This document shows, one piece after another, positions 53,264-62,297 of a DNA stretch of 64,000 nucleotides; within the stretch, counting starts at the first letter, position 1, and every line of letters begins with the position of its first letter. The position numbers and the translations under genes are program-made. The DNA is from Litorimonas haliclonae (GTDB taxonomy: Bacteria; Pseudomonadota; Alphaproteobacteria; Caulobacterales; Maricaulaceae), in the NCBI RefSeq assembly GCF_965138505.1, contig NZ_CBCSCO010000001.1, positions 558,001 through 622,000 of the forward strand, given 5' to 3'. The notes under the pieces are model-generated. The model was given only the letters and a program-made list of their open reading frames with translations, searched no databases and was not told where the DNA came from.

Positions 53264-53910
53264 GAAATTATGACTCTTGTTCTATTTGGCGCAATTTTGG
53301 AGAGATTTACATCTGCAAAATTTAGTTTCGCACTTATCGACTGCATCAAATTTTTTAGCTCTGAGAACAGATAATCGGTACCAAAATTCTGCAAAATCCC
53401 ATTTTCTCTGTCGTATCTTTGAATGACGCAGTGACTTCTGTCGTGCTTCTGCCCCTCTAATGCGCGCCAAACGATTTCTCGTGAGGCTGTTTTATCGCTC
53501 TCAAAGAACCAAATATCCACGTCTTCGTCAAAATGTATGAACCTATTTCTTGCGTCTCGCATTGTAACCCAATTGTTTTGAGAGAAATTCAATAAGAAAA
53601 GTGAACGGAGAGCTTCCCCTCGTTTCTTACTAAATTCTTTTTTCTCTTTCTTTCTCTTAGGGTTTTTTTCTGTAATATCTCCTCGACAATTTGGAGCAAA
53701 TATATTTGCTGTTTGCGCACATGACCTGCACAGTAACTGGACAGAGTCCCAAACTTTATCTAATGTCAGATTAGAAGTTTTTTGCTCGCTATTTTTTCGC
53801 AACACTTCGTAAGAAAACACAAAATCGTCCATGCAGTCTCGGATTTTTAATAAGTAGAAACTGAGCAGCATTTCGTTCTCAATAACAAACTTTTCATCTA
53901 AATCCTTCAT
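53260..53910 (-). CDS. Unrecognised AT-rich gene with HEPN-like RNxxxH motif inside pcc operon
   Basis: A 216-residue protein with no recognised family. It has cysteines at 61, 64 and 75 and a Lys-rich loop around 85-97. The segment DARNRFIHFDED includes Arg121-Asn122-x3-His126, which matches the RNxxxH signature of HEPN RNases; the helical context fits, but one motif is weak evidence. Its DNA is clearly AT-rich against both carboxylase genes. It starts 4 bases after pccB and overlaps pccA by four bases (ATGA), so it is translated with them. Function is unknown. Confidence 0.75.
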   Translation of the reverse strand: MKDLDEKFVIENEMLLSFYLLKIRDCMDDFVFSYEVLRKNSEQKTSNLTLDKVWDSVQLLCRSCAQTANIFAPNCRGDITEKNPKRKKEKKEFSKKRGEALRSLFLLNFSQNNWVTMRDARNRFIHFDEDVDIWFFESDKTASREIVWRALEGQKHDRSHCVIQRYDRENGILQNFGTDYLFSELKNLMQSISAKLNFADVNLSKIAPNRTRVIIS

Positions 53911-53914
53911 AGCC

Positions 53915-55447
53915 CTAAAGCGGCAAATTCCCGTGCTTCTTCCACGGATTGTCGAGCTTTTTATCCTTGAGCAGGGCAAGGGCGCGGCTGACGCGTTTTC
54001 TCGTGCTGCGGGGCTGGATGACCTCGTCGATATAGCCGCGTTCGGCGGCCCTAAACGGCGACAGGAACATCTCTTCGTAATCGGCGGTATGCTTGGCGAT
54101 TTTATCGGTGTCGCCGAGGTCTTTGCGGTGGAGGATTTCCACCGCGCCCTTGGCGCCCATCACAGCGATTTGCGCCGTTGGCCAGGCATAATTCAAATCG
54201 CCGCGCAGGTTTTTCGGGGCCATGACACAATAGGCGCCGCCGTAAGCTTTGCGCGTAATGACGGTGACTTTTGGCACGGTCGCTTCGCCGTAAGCGTAAA
54301 GCAATTTCGCGCCGTGTTTGATAACGCCGCCAAATTCCTGAGACGTTCCCGGGAGGAAACCCGGCACATCGACGAGCGTCAGGATCGGAATTTCGAAACA
54401 GTCGCAGAAGCGGATAAACCGCGCCGCTTTGCGGGACGCGTCCGAATCGAGACAGCCCGCGAGGACCATGGGCTGGTTGGCCACAACGCCGACCGTTTGA
54501 CCCTCTATACGGACAAATCCGCAGAGAATATTTTTGGCAAAGTCGCGCTGAATTTCAAAGAAATCGCCCTCATCCGCAATTTTAGTGACAAGCTCTTTCA
54601 TGTCGTACGGAATGTTCGGATTGGCCGGGATGATGGTGTCGAGGCTCTCGTCAATGCGGTCATGCCGATCAAAGAACGGACGCACTGGAGAGCGGTCACG
54701 GTTATTGAGCGGCAGGAAGTCGAACAGGCGGCGGATTTCCGCCAGCGCTTCCATATCATTGTCAAACGCGCCGTCCGCGACGGAGGATTTTGTCGTGTGG
54801 GTTTTCGCGCCGCCCAGTTCCTCGGACGTTACGACTTCGTTGGTGACCGTTTTCAGAACGTCAGGGCCGGTCAGGAACATGTAAGAGCTGTCGCGCACCA
54901 TGAAAATAAAATCGGTCAGCGCCGGAGAATACACCGCGCCGCCCGCGCTCGGGCCCATAATGACGGAGATTTGCGGCACAACGCCGCTGGCCATGATATT
55001 GTTCTGGAAAACGGAAGTATAACCGGTCAGCGCGGCCACGCCTTCCTGGATACGGGCGCCGCCTGAATCCTGCAGGCCGATAATTGGCGCGCCCTGCTTC
55101 ATCGCCATTTCCTGCACTTTGCAGATTTTCTGGGCGTGGGTTTCAGAAAGCGAGCCGCCAAAAACGGTGAAGTCCTGTGCGAAGACGAAAACCTTACGGC
55201 CGTTAATTGTCCCCCAGCCGGTAACAACGCCGTCGCCCGGAATGTGTTTTTTCTCCATGCCGAAATCGGTGGAGCGGTGTTTGACGAACATGTCAAACTC
55301 TTCAAAACTCTCGGGATCTAGCAAAAGCTCGAGCCGCTCCCTGGCGGTCAGCTTGCCTTTGGCGTGTTGCGCGTCGATGCGGGCCTGGCCGCCGCCCATT
55401 TTAGCTTCGGCGCGTCTCGCCGTCAGCTGTTGAAGAATATCGCTCAA
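53915..55447 (-). CDS. pccB: Propionyl/methylcrotonyl-type CoA carboxylase beta subunit
   Basis: The carboxyltransferase subunit, 510 residues from TTG 55447, the start supported by GGGGGTTAGG upstream and by agreement with the known N-terminus LSDILQQLTARRAEAKMGGGQARIDAQHAKGKLTARERL; an ATG at 55528 would add 27 unlikely residues. The transferase domains carry GLQDSGGARIQEGVAALTGYTSVFQNN and GPSAGGAVYSPALTDFIFMV, and PGFLPGTSQEFGGVIKHGAKLLYAYGEATVPKVTVITRKAYGGAYCVM. Substrate specificity between propionyl and other acyl-CoAs is not fixed by sequence alone. It is the first gene of the pccB-x-pccA unit. Confidence 0.94.
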   Translation of the reverse strand: MSDILQQLTARRAEAKMGGGQARIDAQHAKGKLTARERLELLLDPESFEEFDMFVKHRSTDFGMEKKHIPGDGVVTGWGTINGRKVFVFAQDFTVFGGSLSETHAQKICKVQEMAMKQGAPIIGLQDSGGARIQEGVAALTGYTSVFQNNIMASGVVPQISVIMGPSAGGAVYSPALTDFIFMVRDSSYMFLTGPDVLKTVTNEVVTSEELGGAKTHTTKSSVADGAFDNDMEALAEIRRLFDFLPLNNRDRSPVRPFFDRHDRIDESLDTIIPANPNIPYDMKELVTKIADEGDFFEIQRDFAKNILCGFVRIEGQTVGVVANQPMVLAGCLDSDASRKAARFIRFCDCFEIPILTLVDVPGFLPGTSQEFGGVIKHGAKLLYAYGEATVPKVTVITRKAYGGAYCVMAPKNLRGDLNYAWPTAQIAVMGAKGAVEILHRKDLGDTDKIAKHTADYEEMFLSPFRAAERGYIDEVIQPRSTRKRVSRALALLKDKKLDNPWKKHGNLPL

Positions 55448-55682
55448 ACCTAACCCCCGGTCAGTCAAAATCTCTAAAAAAACCACGTTACTAAGCATAA
55501 CAATAAAGGCAAGTGTGATTTCGCTCAATCCCAGCTATCTATTTGACTAGATAAAAGCACACATTCAGTTTCGTTGCCCGTCTTTACAGGATTATCATTA
55601 GAACTGCGCGACTTTATGTCTTATGCACCGCCGCACAGGGACGGGCCAGAATGCCGTACCCATAAAGGCGAAAAGCAGAGCC

Positions 55683-56777
55683 ATGAAGCTTAATAAATCA
55701 TTTCTTATTGCCGGGGCCCTTTTGGCCTTCATTATCATTTGGTTCATTGTGAATAATCTCAATGAAGAGCCGCCGGCTATCGGAAAGACTCAGGCCGAAA
55801 TTCAGAGTGAGGCCCAAACGAAAATCCCAGCGGTTCAAGTAAAGTCTATCCAAGCTCAAGAGCATGAAAATGTGCTGGAACTCTACGGCCAAACCGAGAG
55901 CGCGCGCGAAGTTACGGTCAAGGCGCAAACTTCCGGCCTCGTGGTGTCTGTCCCCGCCGCAGAGGGCCGCATCGTAAATAAAGGCGCGCTCGTCTGCCGT
56001 CAGGATGTCGACGCCCGCGCCGCCATGGTGGATCAGGCGCGCGCCAATCTGAAATCCATCGAGAATGATTTGCGCGGAGCGCGTGTCTTGGCGGAAAAAG
56101 GCTTTCAATCGGAAACGCGCGTTATCGGGTTCGAAGCCCAAATGGACGGCGCGAGAGCAAGCTTAAAACAGGCCGAAATTGAACTGGATAATGTGAACAT
56201 CCGCGCGCCTTTCCAAGGCGTTTGGGAAGAACAATTGGCGCAAGTCGGCGATTATCTGTCTCCGGGGCAGCCTTGCGGTCTTATCGTGGATTTATCACCT
56301 CTGAAAGTGATTGCTCAGCTGACAGAAAAACAAGTCGGTTTGGTCTCTCCGGGCGAGACGGCTATTATTGAACTCGCCACCGGCGAGACCGTCGAAGGTA
56401 AAATCGACTTCATCGAAGCCAAATCCGACACCGCCACCCGCACATTTCGCGCTGAAATCCTCGTCCCGAATGAAGAGTATAAGCTTAAGGCCGGCGTGAC
56501 CGCGACAGTACGTATTACTGCCGGTAAAACGACAGCCCAACGGATTCCGTCTAATATCCTGACTCTTAACGATGCGGGCGAAGTCGGCGTACGCTATCTT
56601 GATCGCAGTGATGTTGTGCGCTTTGCTCAAGTTAAGGTTATTGATGAAACGCCGGACGGGTCATGGGTGACTGGCCTGCCTGACGAGACGCGTATTATTA
56701 TTGAAGGGCAGGATTACGTGGCGGTCGGCCAAACGGTTGAGCCGAATGCCAATTATAATCAGGCGGCCACGCAATGA
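55683..56777 (+). CDS. RND efflux periplasmic adaptor (membrane fusion protein)
   Basis: A 364-residue HlyD/AcrA-type adaptor. Membrane anchor about 4-24 (LNKSFLIAGALLAFIIIWFIV), lipoyl-like halves around 60-90 (VTVKAQTSGLVVSVPAAEGRIVNKGALVCRQD) and 140-175, and an alpha-hairpin between. I chose ATG 55683; the frame is open upstream but that part looks non-coding. It overlaps the RND pump gene by four bases (ATGA). No outer-membrane factor gene is adjacent. Confidence 0.92.
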   Translation: MKLNKSFLIAGALLAFIIIWFIVNNLNEEPPAIGKTQAEIQSEAQTKIPAVQVKSIQAQEHENVLELYGQTESAREVTVKAQTSGLVVSVPAAEGRIVNKGALVCRQDVDARAAMVDQARANLKSIENDLRGARVLAEKGFQSETRVIGFEAQMDGARASLKQAEIELDNVNIRAPFQGVWEEQLAQVGDYLSPGQPCGLIVDLSPLKVIAQLTEKQVGLVSPGETAIIELATGETVEGKIDFIEAKSDTATRTFRAEILVPNEEYKLKAGVTATVRITAGKTTAQRIPSNILTLNDAGEVGVRYLDRSDVVRFAQVKVIDETPDGSWVTGLPDETRIIIEGQDYVAVGQTVEPNANYNQAATQ

Positions 56778-59700
56778 GCGATCCAGACGATCTCGGCCCC
56801 GCCCAGCGAAATGACGGGATGTCGCCAAATGCCAAAGGCTTTCCAGGGATAGTCGGATTTTCAATTCGCAACTGGCGGATGACGCTGGGGATTATGCTGT
56901 TCGCCGTGATTGGCGGAATGCTCGCCATGAGCCGCCTGCCTTTGGACGCAGAACCGGACATTCCCGTCCCCTTTATTAATGTTCAAGTTGTCCTACCGGG
57001 TATCTCGCCAGAAGACGCAGAGCGTCTCCTCATTCGGCCCATGGAGACCGAACTTAAATCCATTGACGGCCTGAAAGAAATGAACGGCATCGCGGCGACC
57101 AATGTCGCCTATATCGTTATGGAATTTGAAGCCAGTTTCAATCAGGACCAGGCCATGTCCGATGTTCTGGAGAAAGTCGACCGGGCCCGGGCCGAGTTTC
57201 CGCAGGAAGCGCAAGAACCCGTTGTCGAAGAAATCAGCACATCTTCTCTGCCCATTATTACGGTAAACCTCTGGGGGGACGCGCCGGAGCGCGAGCTTCA
57301 AAAACGCGCTAAAGATTTGCAAAGGCGGCTGGAAAGTCTGCCATCGGTCTTGGAAGCCAACATCTCGGGTGAACGGACAGATGTTTTGGAAGCCGTTTTA
57401 GATCCGGCCCGAATAGAAAGCCTCGGCATTACCTATGACGAAATTTCCGCCGCTGTCGGGCAAAACAACGCCCTTGTGCCAGCCGGAGCATTGGAAACTG
57501 AAAGCGGCAAATTTAACGTCAAAGTTCCTGGATTGATTGAAAACCCGGAGGATATGAGCGAGTTGGTTATAAGGCGCAGCGATGGCGGTGCGATTGTTAA
57601 ACTCGGCGATATAGCCGAAGTTCGGCGGGGCTATAAAGATGTCTCTACTTTCGCGCGGTTTAACGGACGGACGTCTGTCTCTTTAGAAGTCTCAAAACGA
57701 CAAGGTGAAAACATTCTAGATACGTCTGATCGGGTTCAGGAACTGGTTGACGAAGTGATTAGTGCCCCTGAATGGCCGAACACGATTAATGTCTCCTACA
57801 GCCAATCCCGTTCGACCTATATTAATGATATGATGAGCGAACTTTCCGCCTCTATTGTCAATGCGGTTATCTTGGTCTTTATCGTTTGTATTGCCGCTCT
57901 GGGCTGGCGGTCCGCCCTCTTTGTGGGATGGGCTATTCCGGCCAGTTTCCTTATCGCTTTTGCTCTATTCTACATCCAAGGCGAGACGATCAATATGATG
58001 ATTCTGTTCGGCCTTATTCTCTCGGTCGGAGTTTTGGTGGATAGCGCGATTGTTATTGTCGAATTTGCCGACCGGAAAATGGATGAGGGGCTCGAGAGGC
58101 TTGAAGCCTTTAAAATGGCGGGCGAGAGAATGTTCTGGCCGATCATGTCCTCCACGGCGACAACACTGGCGGCGTTCCTCCCGCTTTTGTTCTGGGACAC
58201 GCTAACCGGTAAATTCATGGCCTATTTCCCTCGCACCATGATTTATGTGCTCTCGGCCTCGACACTCATGGCGCTTATTTTTCTACCGACCTTGGGCGCT
58301 AAAATCGGCTTCCGCGGGAAAAAGAAAAAAAGTGACAATGCCGCGCTTCTGGCCGCCGGCGAAGGTGACCCAGGTAAACTGAGCGGCATAACAGGCGTCT
58401 ATGTCGGCATTATCCAAAAGCTTGTTCGCGCCCCGCTTCTGGTCGTGACAGGTATGATTGCCGCCACAGTTTTCATCATTTTCGCCTTTGGCGCCAGCTT
58501 GAAAGGCCCGCCGCCAAAGCCTGTTGAGTTTTTTACCCAGACCCCGTCAGATCAGCTTTTCATTCTTGCGCGGGCGCGCGGCAATACAACCCCGCAGCAA
58601 GTGCTGACCATCGGCAAAGATATTGAAAACCGCATAAAGGACATTCCCGGAATTGAATCTGTTTACACCGTGGCCGGGGACGGCGCGATAGGACGCGGGG
58701 GCGGCAGCGCCCTGACCGGGCCCTCCAACGTACCGTCCGATACAGTTGTTAAAGTCTATACCGAGCTTTTGCCCTTTGCCGAACGCCAGAGCATTCCGGA
58801 TATTGTCTCTGATCTGGAAAGCGCAACGAGCGGCATTCCCGGGGTTATCACCGAAGTCACCGCAATCGATCAGGGACCGCCCATCGGGAAAGATATCGGG
58901 ATACAAATTTCGACCGAAGATAAAGACGCCCTAGTGAAAATCACCAAACAAGTTCGCGAAAAATTAGAATCCATAGAGGGCGTCGTTGATATCGAAGACA
59001 CACTTCCTCTGCCCGGAGTGGATTGGGAAATTGTCGTTGACCGGGCCGAGGCCGGACGCCTTGGCTTGGACATTGGGCGCATCGGGGCGGCCGTACAGTT
59101 TGTCACCGAAGGCGCTTTAGTCGGTCAGTACCGCCCCCTTGACGCAGAGGAAGAAGTAGACATTCGCGTCCGCTATCCAGCCTCTGCGCGGGATTTGGCG
59201 GCGCTCGATAGTCTGCGAATCCAAACGCCATCCGGCGCGCTTCCCTTATCCACCGTAGTGACCCGGGTTGCTAAATTCAGGCAAGACCAGATTGAGCGGA
59301 GAGACCTTCTCCCGTTCTATGTGGTTCAGGGAAATACGCAGAAAGGCTACGCCACCAATGTTCAAGTCGATGAGCTGACCCGTTGGTTTAACGAAGAAGC
59401 CGATCTCCCGCCCACGGTAAAATGGAAATTCCTTGGCCAGCAGGAAGAAAATGCCGAGGCCGGGCAATTTGCTGCCACCGCCATGCTTGCTATCCTTTTT
59501 ATGATGGGCGTTATTTTGCTCCTGCAATTTAACAGTTTCTATCACGTCTTTTTGACTCTGATGGCCGTCATCTTGTCAGTCTTCGGCGTGATATTGGGAC
59601 TGACATTTTATCCCTATATTTCAATGATCCTCACTTTGACGGGGGTAATCGCTCTGGCCGGAATTGTGGTGAACAACAATATTGTTCTTATTGATGCGTA

Positions 59701-60064
59701 TCAGCGCTTTCGCGAACATGGCTACGAGCCAGTGGACGCCGCCGTGCGCACAGCGGCCCAACGTCTTCGCCCTGTTTTTCTGACGACGCTGACGACCGTT
59801 GTCGGGCTCATGCCGCTTATCCTCGGGTGGGGCGCGAATATATTCACCGGAGAACTTGACACGCGCGGGACGAGCACGTCCGAAATCTGGGCCCCTATCT
59901 CTTTTGTGGTGGCCAGCGGCCTGGGCTTTGCAACCATTTTGACCCTAATCGTTACGCCTGTCCTACTAGCAGCTCCAACGGTCTTGGACGAAAGAGCCAA
60001 GCGGTTTTACGGGAAGTTAAAAGATTACAGAGCTAACAAACGCGCCGCTGAACCCGCGGAGTAA
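56774..60064 (+). CDS. RND efflux inner-membrane transporter
   Basis: A 1096-residue resistance-nodulation-division pump with 12 helices and two large periplasmic domains. The proton-relay helix has Asp423 in LVDSAIVIVEFADRKMDEG. The PDIPVPFINVQVVLPGISPEDAERLLIRPME start is typical. The second half of the relay (VVNNNIVLIDAYQRF) has no acidic twin of Asp423, common among RND pumps outside AcrB. Substrate not determinable. Confidence 0.93.
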   Translation: MSDPDDLGPAQRNDGMSPNAKGFPGIVGFSIRNWRMTLGIMLFAVIGGMLAMSRLPLDAEPDIPVPFINVQVVLPGISPEDAERLLIRPMETELKSIDGLKEMNGIAATNVAYIVMEFEASFNQDQAMSDVLEKVDRARAEFPQEAQEPVVEEISTSSLPIITVNLWGDAPERELQKRAKDLQRRLESLPSVLEANISGERTDVLEAVLDPARIESLGITYDEISAAVGQNNALVPAGALETESGKFNVKVPGLIENPEDMSELVIRRSDGGAIVKLGDIAEVRRGYKDVSTFARFNGRTSVSLEVSKRQGENILDTSDRVQELVDEVISAPEWPNTINVSYSQSRSTYINDMMSELSASIVNAVILVFIVCIAALGWRSALFVGWAIPASFLIAFALFYIQGETINMMILFGLILSVGVLVDSAIVIVEFADRKMDEGLERLEAFKMAGERMFWPIMSSTATTLAAFLPLLFWDTLTGKFMAYFPRTMIYVLSASTLMALIFLPTLGAKIGFRGKKKKSDNAALLAAGEGDPGKLSGITGVYVGIIQKLVRAPLLVVTGMIAATVFIIFAFGASLKGPPPKPVEFFTQTPSDQLFILARARGNTTPQQVLTIGKDIENRIKDIPGIESVYTVAGDGAIGRGGGSALTGPSNVPSDTVVKVYTELLPFAERQSIPDIVSDLESATSGIPGVITEVTAIDQGPPIGKDIGIQISTEDKDALVKITKQVREKLESIEGVVDIEDTLPLPGVDWEIVVDRAEAGRLGLDIGRIGAAVQFVTEGALVGQYRPLDAEEEVDIRVRYPASARDLAALDSLRIQTPSGALPLSTVVTRVAKFRQDQIERRDLLPFYVVQGNTQKGYATNVQVDELTRWFNEEADLPPTVKWKFLGQQEENAEAGQFAATAMLAILFMMGVILLLQFNSFYHVFLTLMAVILSVFGVILGLTFYPYISMILTLTGVIALAGIVVNNNIVLIDAYQRFREHGYEPVDAAVRTAAQRLRPVFLTTLTTVVGLMPLILGWGANIFTGELDTRGTSTSEIWAPISFVVASGLGFATILTLIVTPVLLAAPTVLDERAKRFYGKLKDYRANKRAAEPAE

Positions 60065-60072
60065 TTAGGCTC

Positions 60073-61074
60073 TTACCCTTTGGGCGGCACAATGGCGTCA
60101 GCGTCGCGGGGCGCGAATATCACCGTATTCTGAGCTCCCCCGCCCAATAGGGCCCGGCGCACTTGCCAGCGAAACGGTTCAAATTGAACCATCGGAATAT
60201 TGGCTTGTGGTAAAGTGACAGGAGGGAGTCGTTCAAACGGCACAGTCACTTGCACGCGCTCCGCATCTGGCCTGATAAGTTCAGCCCTGACTTCATATTC
60301 TCCCATAGGCAACATTCGGCCCGCAATGAAATTCCACCTTCCGCCTGCCCCGACACGTGTATCACCAATGACGGCCTCGCCGGCATAGAGACGCACCCGG
60401 CCTTCCGCGCTGGTCGTGCCGGAGAAAATCACCCCCCCTCCATCATCATATTCTATCGGTCCCATAGTGAGCGGGCCTTCGGTTGGACTACCGCCAAAGG
60501 GGGATCTGACAATGCGTGTTGGTCCTCCCGGAACGCTAACCATGATAAGTGTCGGTCTCGCATCCGGTAATGAAACGGGAAGAAATTCGTTCTCCCCCGT
60601 TATGCTTGGTGCAATATCTTGGGGCGCAAGCTCTTGGGTGGTTCTTGGCAAAACAATGCGATAAACTGTTTCGTCTCCCCGGATAGTTACGCCGCTTTCG
60701 GTAAAAAGCACGGCCTCTATGACCATCGGCTGGTCGTCAATCGCATCAATCGAGACGACCCAATTGCCGTTAGAATCCGATTTGATTTGTCGCACTCTTT
60801 GTCCGCGATTGGAAATAATCACGACCGTATCAGGTTGAGCCGTGCCAGAAAGGCGCAGCTTCTTGGTATTATTCTCCTGATATTCAATGACATCCTGAAA
60901 CAAAGTCGGTGCAAGGCCGATCGGGTCCGCAGTCTCGGCTATAACCGGCGGTGGGTTTGGCGAGTCCGTATCCGACAAACGGGATAACACATCGAGCATT
61001 TGCAAAATCACAATAAGAGCGACCGCTAGAAAAAGCCCTCCAATAATGATCCATATAATGCGGGCCCTGAACAT
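60073..61074 (-). CDS. Membrane-anchored Ig-like domain protein
   Basis: A 333-residue protein with one N-terminal membrane helix (about 7-30) and an extracytoplasmic part rich in Pro and beta residues. Two Ig-like modules are suggested: LRLSGTAQPDTVVIISNRGQRVRQIKSDSNGNWVVSIDAI near 74-113, and VIFSGTTSAEGRVRLYAGEAVIGDTRVGAGGRWNFIAG near 213-250. Similar proteins often end with LysM; here the C-terminus (QVRRALLGGGAQNTVIF) looks like a decayed or different end. It converges on the RND gene. Confidence 0.6.
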   Translation of the reverse strand: MFRARIIWIIIGGLFLAVALIVILQMLDVLSRLSDTDSPNPPPVIAETADPIGLAPTLFQDVIEYQENNTKKLRLSGTAQPDTVVIISNRGQRVRQIKSDSNGNWVVSIDAIDDQPMVIEAVLFTESGVTIRGDETVYRIVLPRTTQELAPQDIAPSITGENEFLPVSLPDARPTLIMVSVPGGPTRIVRSPFGGSPTEGPLTMGPIEYDDGGGVIFSGTTSAEGRVRLYAGEAVIGDTRVGAGGRWNFIAGRMLPMGEYEVRAELIRPDAERVQVTVPFERLPPVTLPQANIPMVQFEPFRWQVRRALLGGGAQNTVIFAPRDADAIVPPKG

Positions 61075-61133
61075 TTATCGGTATCCTCTTTCACAGACGC
61101 TTGATTGCCTCGGTCATCAAGGCATAAGGGTCG

Positions 61134-61784
61134 ATGATGACAAATAAAACTGAAAAATCCGAAAGCGCTCAGAAAACAGGCGCTATGACCCTTTGTGTGT
61201 TTTGCGGCGCGAGCCCCGGCAATGACCCGAAACACATGGCGTTAGCCAATCATTTGGGCGCGGAAATCGCGCGGGGCGGGCACAAACTTGTTTACGGCGG
61301 AGGCGGGCTCGGCCTGATGGGGGCGGTCGCCAGGTCTGCCCATGAAGGCGGCGCGCATGTAACAGGCGTTATGCCGAACTTCTTGAAAGAAGCCGAAAAA
61401 ACTGTGGCGGGCATTGAACACGAATTCGTCGAAACCATGCACGAGCGGAAAATTTCAATGTTTGATCGGGCCGACGCTTTTATAGTTTTACCCGGCGGGA
61501 TTGGAACATTGGAGGAAGCGGTCGAAATTCTGTCTTGGCTGCGCCTGAACTTGCATGTGAAGCCAATTATTTTCCTGAGCGATACAGGCTATTGGGAAAC
61601 GCTACTCGCGACATTTCATCATGTCGTCGACGCTGGCTTTGCCTCTGCGTCGACGCGGGATGATCTTCTCTCTGCCACTAGCGTCAAAGAGGCGTTTGAA
61701 ATTGCCGAAAGAGAAATAGCACAGCCGCGCCCACGCGAGCCGCTTAAATTGGATGATAAAGACGAGCTGAAAAAGCGCGTTTAG
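61134..61784 (+). CDS. LOG family protein (TIGR00730)
   Basis: A 216-residue LOG protein, typically a nucleoside 5'-monophosphate phosphoribohydrolase. Motifs VFCGASPGNDPKHMALA at residues 22-38, GGGGLGLMGAVARSAHEGGAHVTGVMP at 55-81, and the catalytic PGGIGTLEEA at about 120-129. The first 17 residues are polar and may be extra; an ATG at codon 18 gives a conventional start. It diverges from the Ig-like gene. Confidence 0.9.
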   Translation: MMTNKTEKSESAQKTGAMTLCVFCGASPGNDPKHMALANHLGAEIARGGHKLVYGGGGLGLMGAVARSAHEGGAHVTGVMPNFLKEAEKTVAGIEHEFVETMHERKISMFDRADAFIVLPGGIGTLEEAVEILSWLRLNLHVKPIIFLSDTGYWETLLATFHHVVDAGFASASTRDDLLSATSVKEAFEIAEREIAQPRPREPLKLDDKDELKKRV

Positions 61785-61791
61785 CAGCGCG

Positions 61792-62253
61792 TTACGCGTG
61801 CAAAATGTCCGCGATAGCCTCAAGGCCTTTTTGATCCTCGGCGTCAAATGAGTTCAAGGAGGTGCTGTCCACATCCAAAACAGCGGCCAGCTCTCCTTTT
61901 CTATTCAATACAGGAACGACGATTTCAGAATTTGTCTGGCTGTCACAGGCGATATGTCCGGGAAAGGCATGAACATCGTCCACAATGAGCGTCTTTTTTT
62001 GTGTCGCACAGGCGCCGCAAACCCCTTTGGAAAAGGGTATACGGAGACATCCCAATGTACCCTGATAAGGCCCAACAACAAGTTCGTTTTCCTTAAGCGG
62101 GTCGACTTCGTAAAACCCGGTCCAAAAGAAATAGTCAAATTTCTGAGCCAACAGGCATGAGGCCGTGGCGTAACGCGCCGTCATAGACGTTTCGCCCTCA
62201 ATCACGGCTTGGATTTCTTCGAGGGTCTCTTGATATTTTTGAGCTTTCGTCAT
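61792..62253 (-). CDS. msrC: GAF-domain free-methionine-(R)-sulfoxide reductase
   Basis: Reduces free methionine-R-sulfoxide. The 153-residue GAF protein carries Cys69, Cys79 and Cys103, spaced 10 and 24 residues, exactly like the catalytic Cys84, Cys94 and Cys118 known for E. coli fRMsr. The blocks FWTGFYEVDP and HIACDSQTNSEIVVPVL are diagnostic. The ATG 62253 fits, and the stop is seven bases from the convergent LOG gene. Confidence 0.93.
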   Translation of the reverse strand: MTKAQKYQETLEEIQAVIEGETSMTARYATASCLLAQKFDYFFWTGFYEVDPLKENELVVGPYQGTLGCLRIPFSKGVCGACATQKKTLIVDDVHAFPGHIACDSQTNSEIVVPVLNRKGELAAVLDVDSTSLNSFDAEDQKGLEAIADILHA

Positions 62254-62297
62254 GAGCGGGCAGATAAGGCTTAGTCAGCCGACTTGCAAGATGCGCC

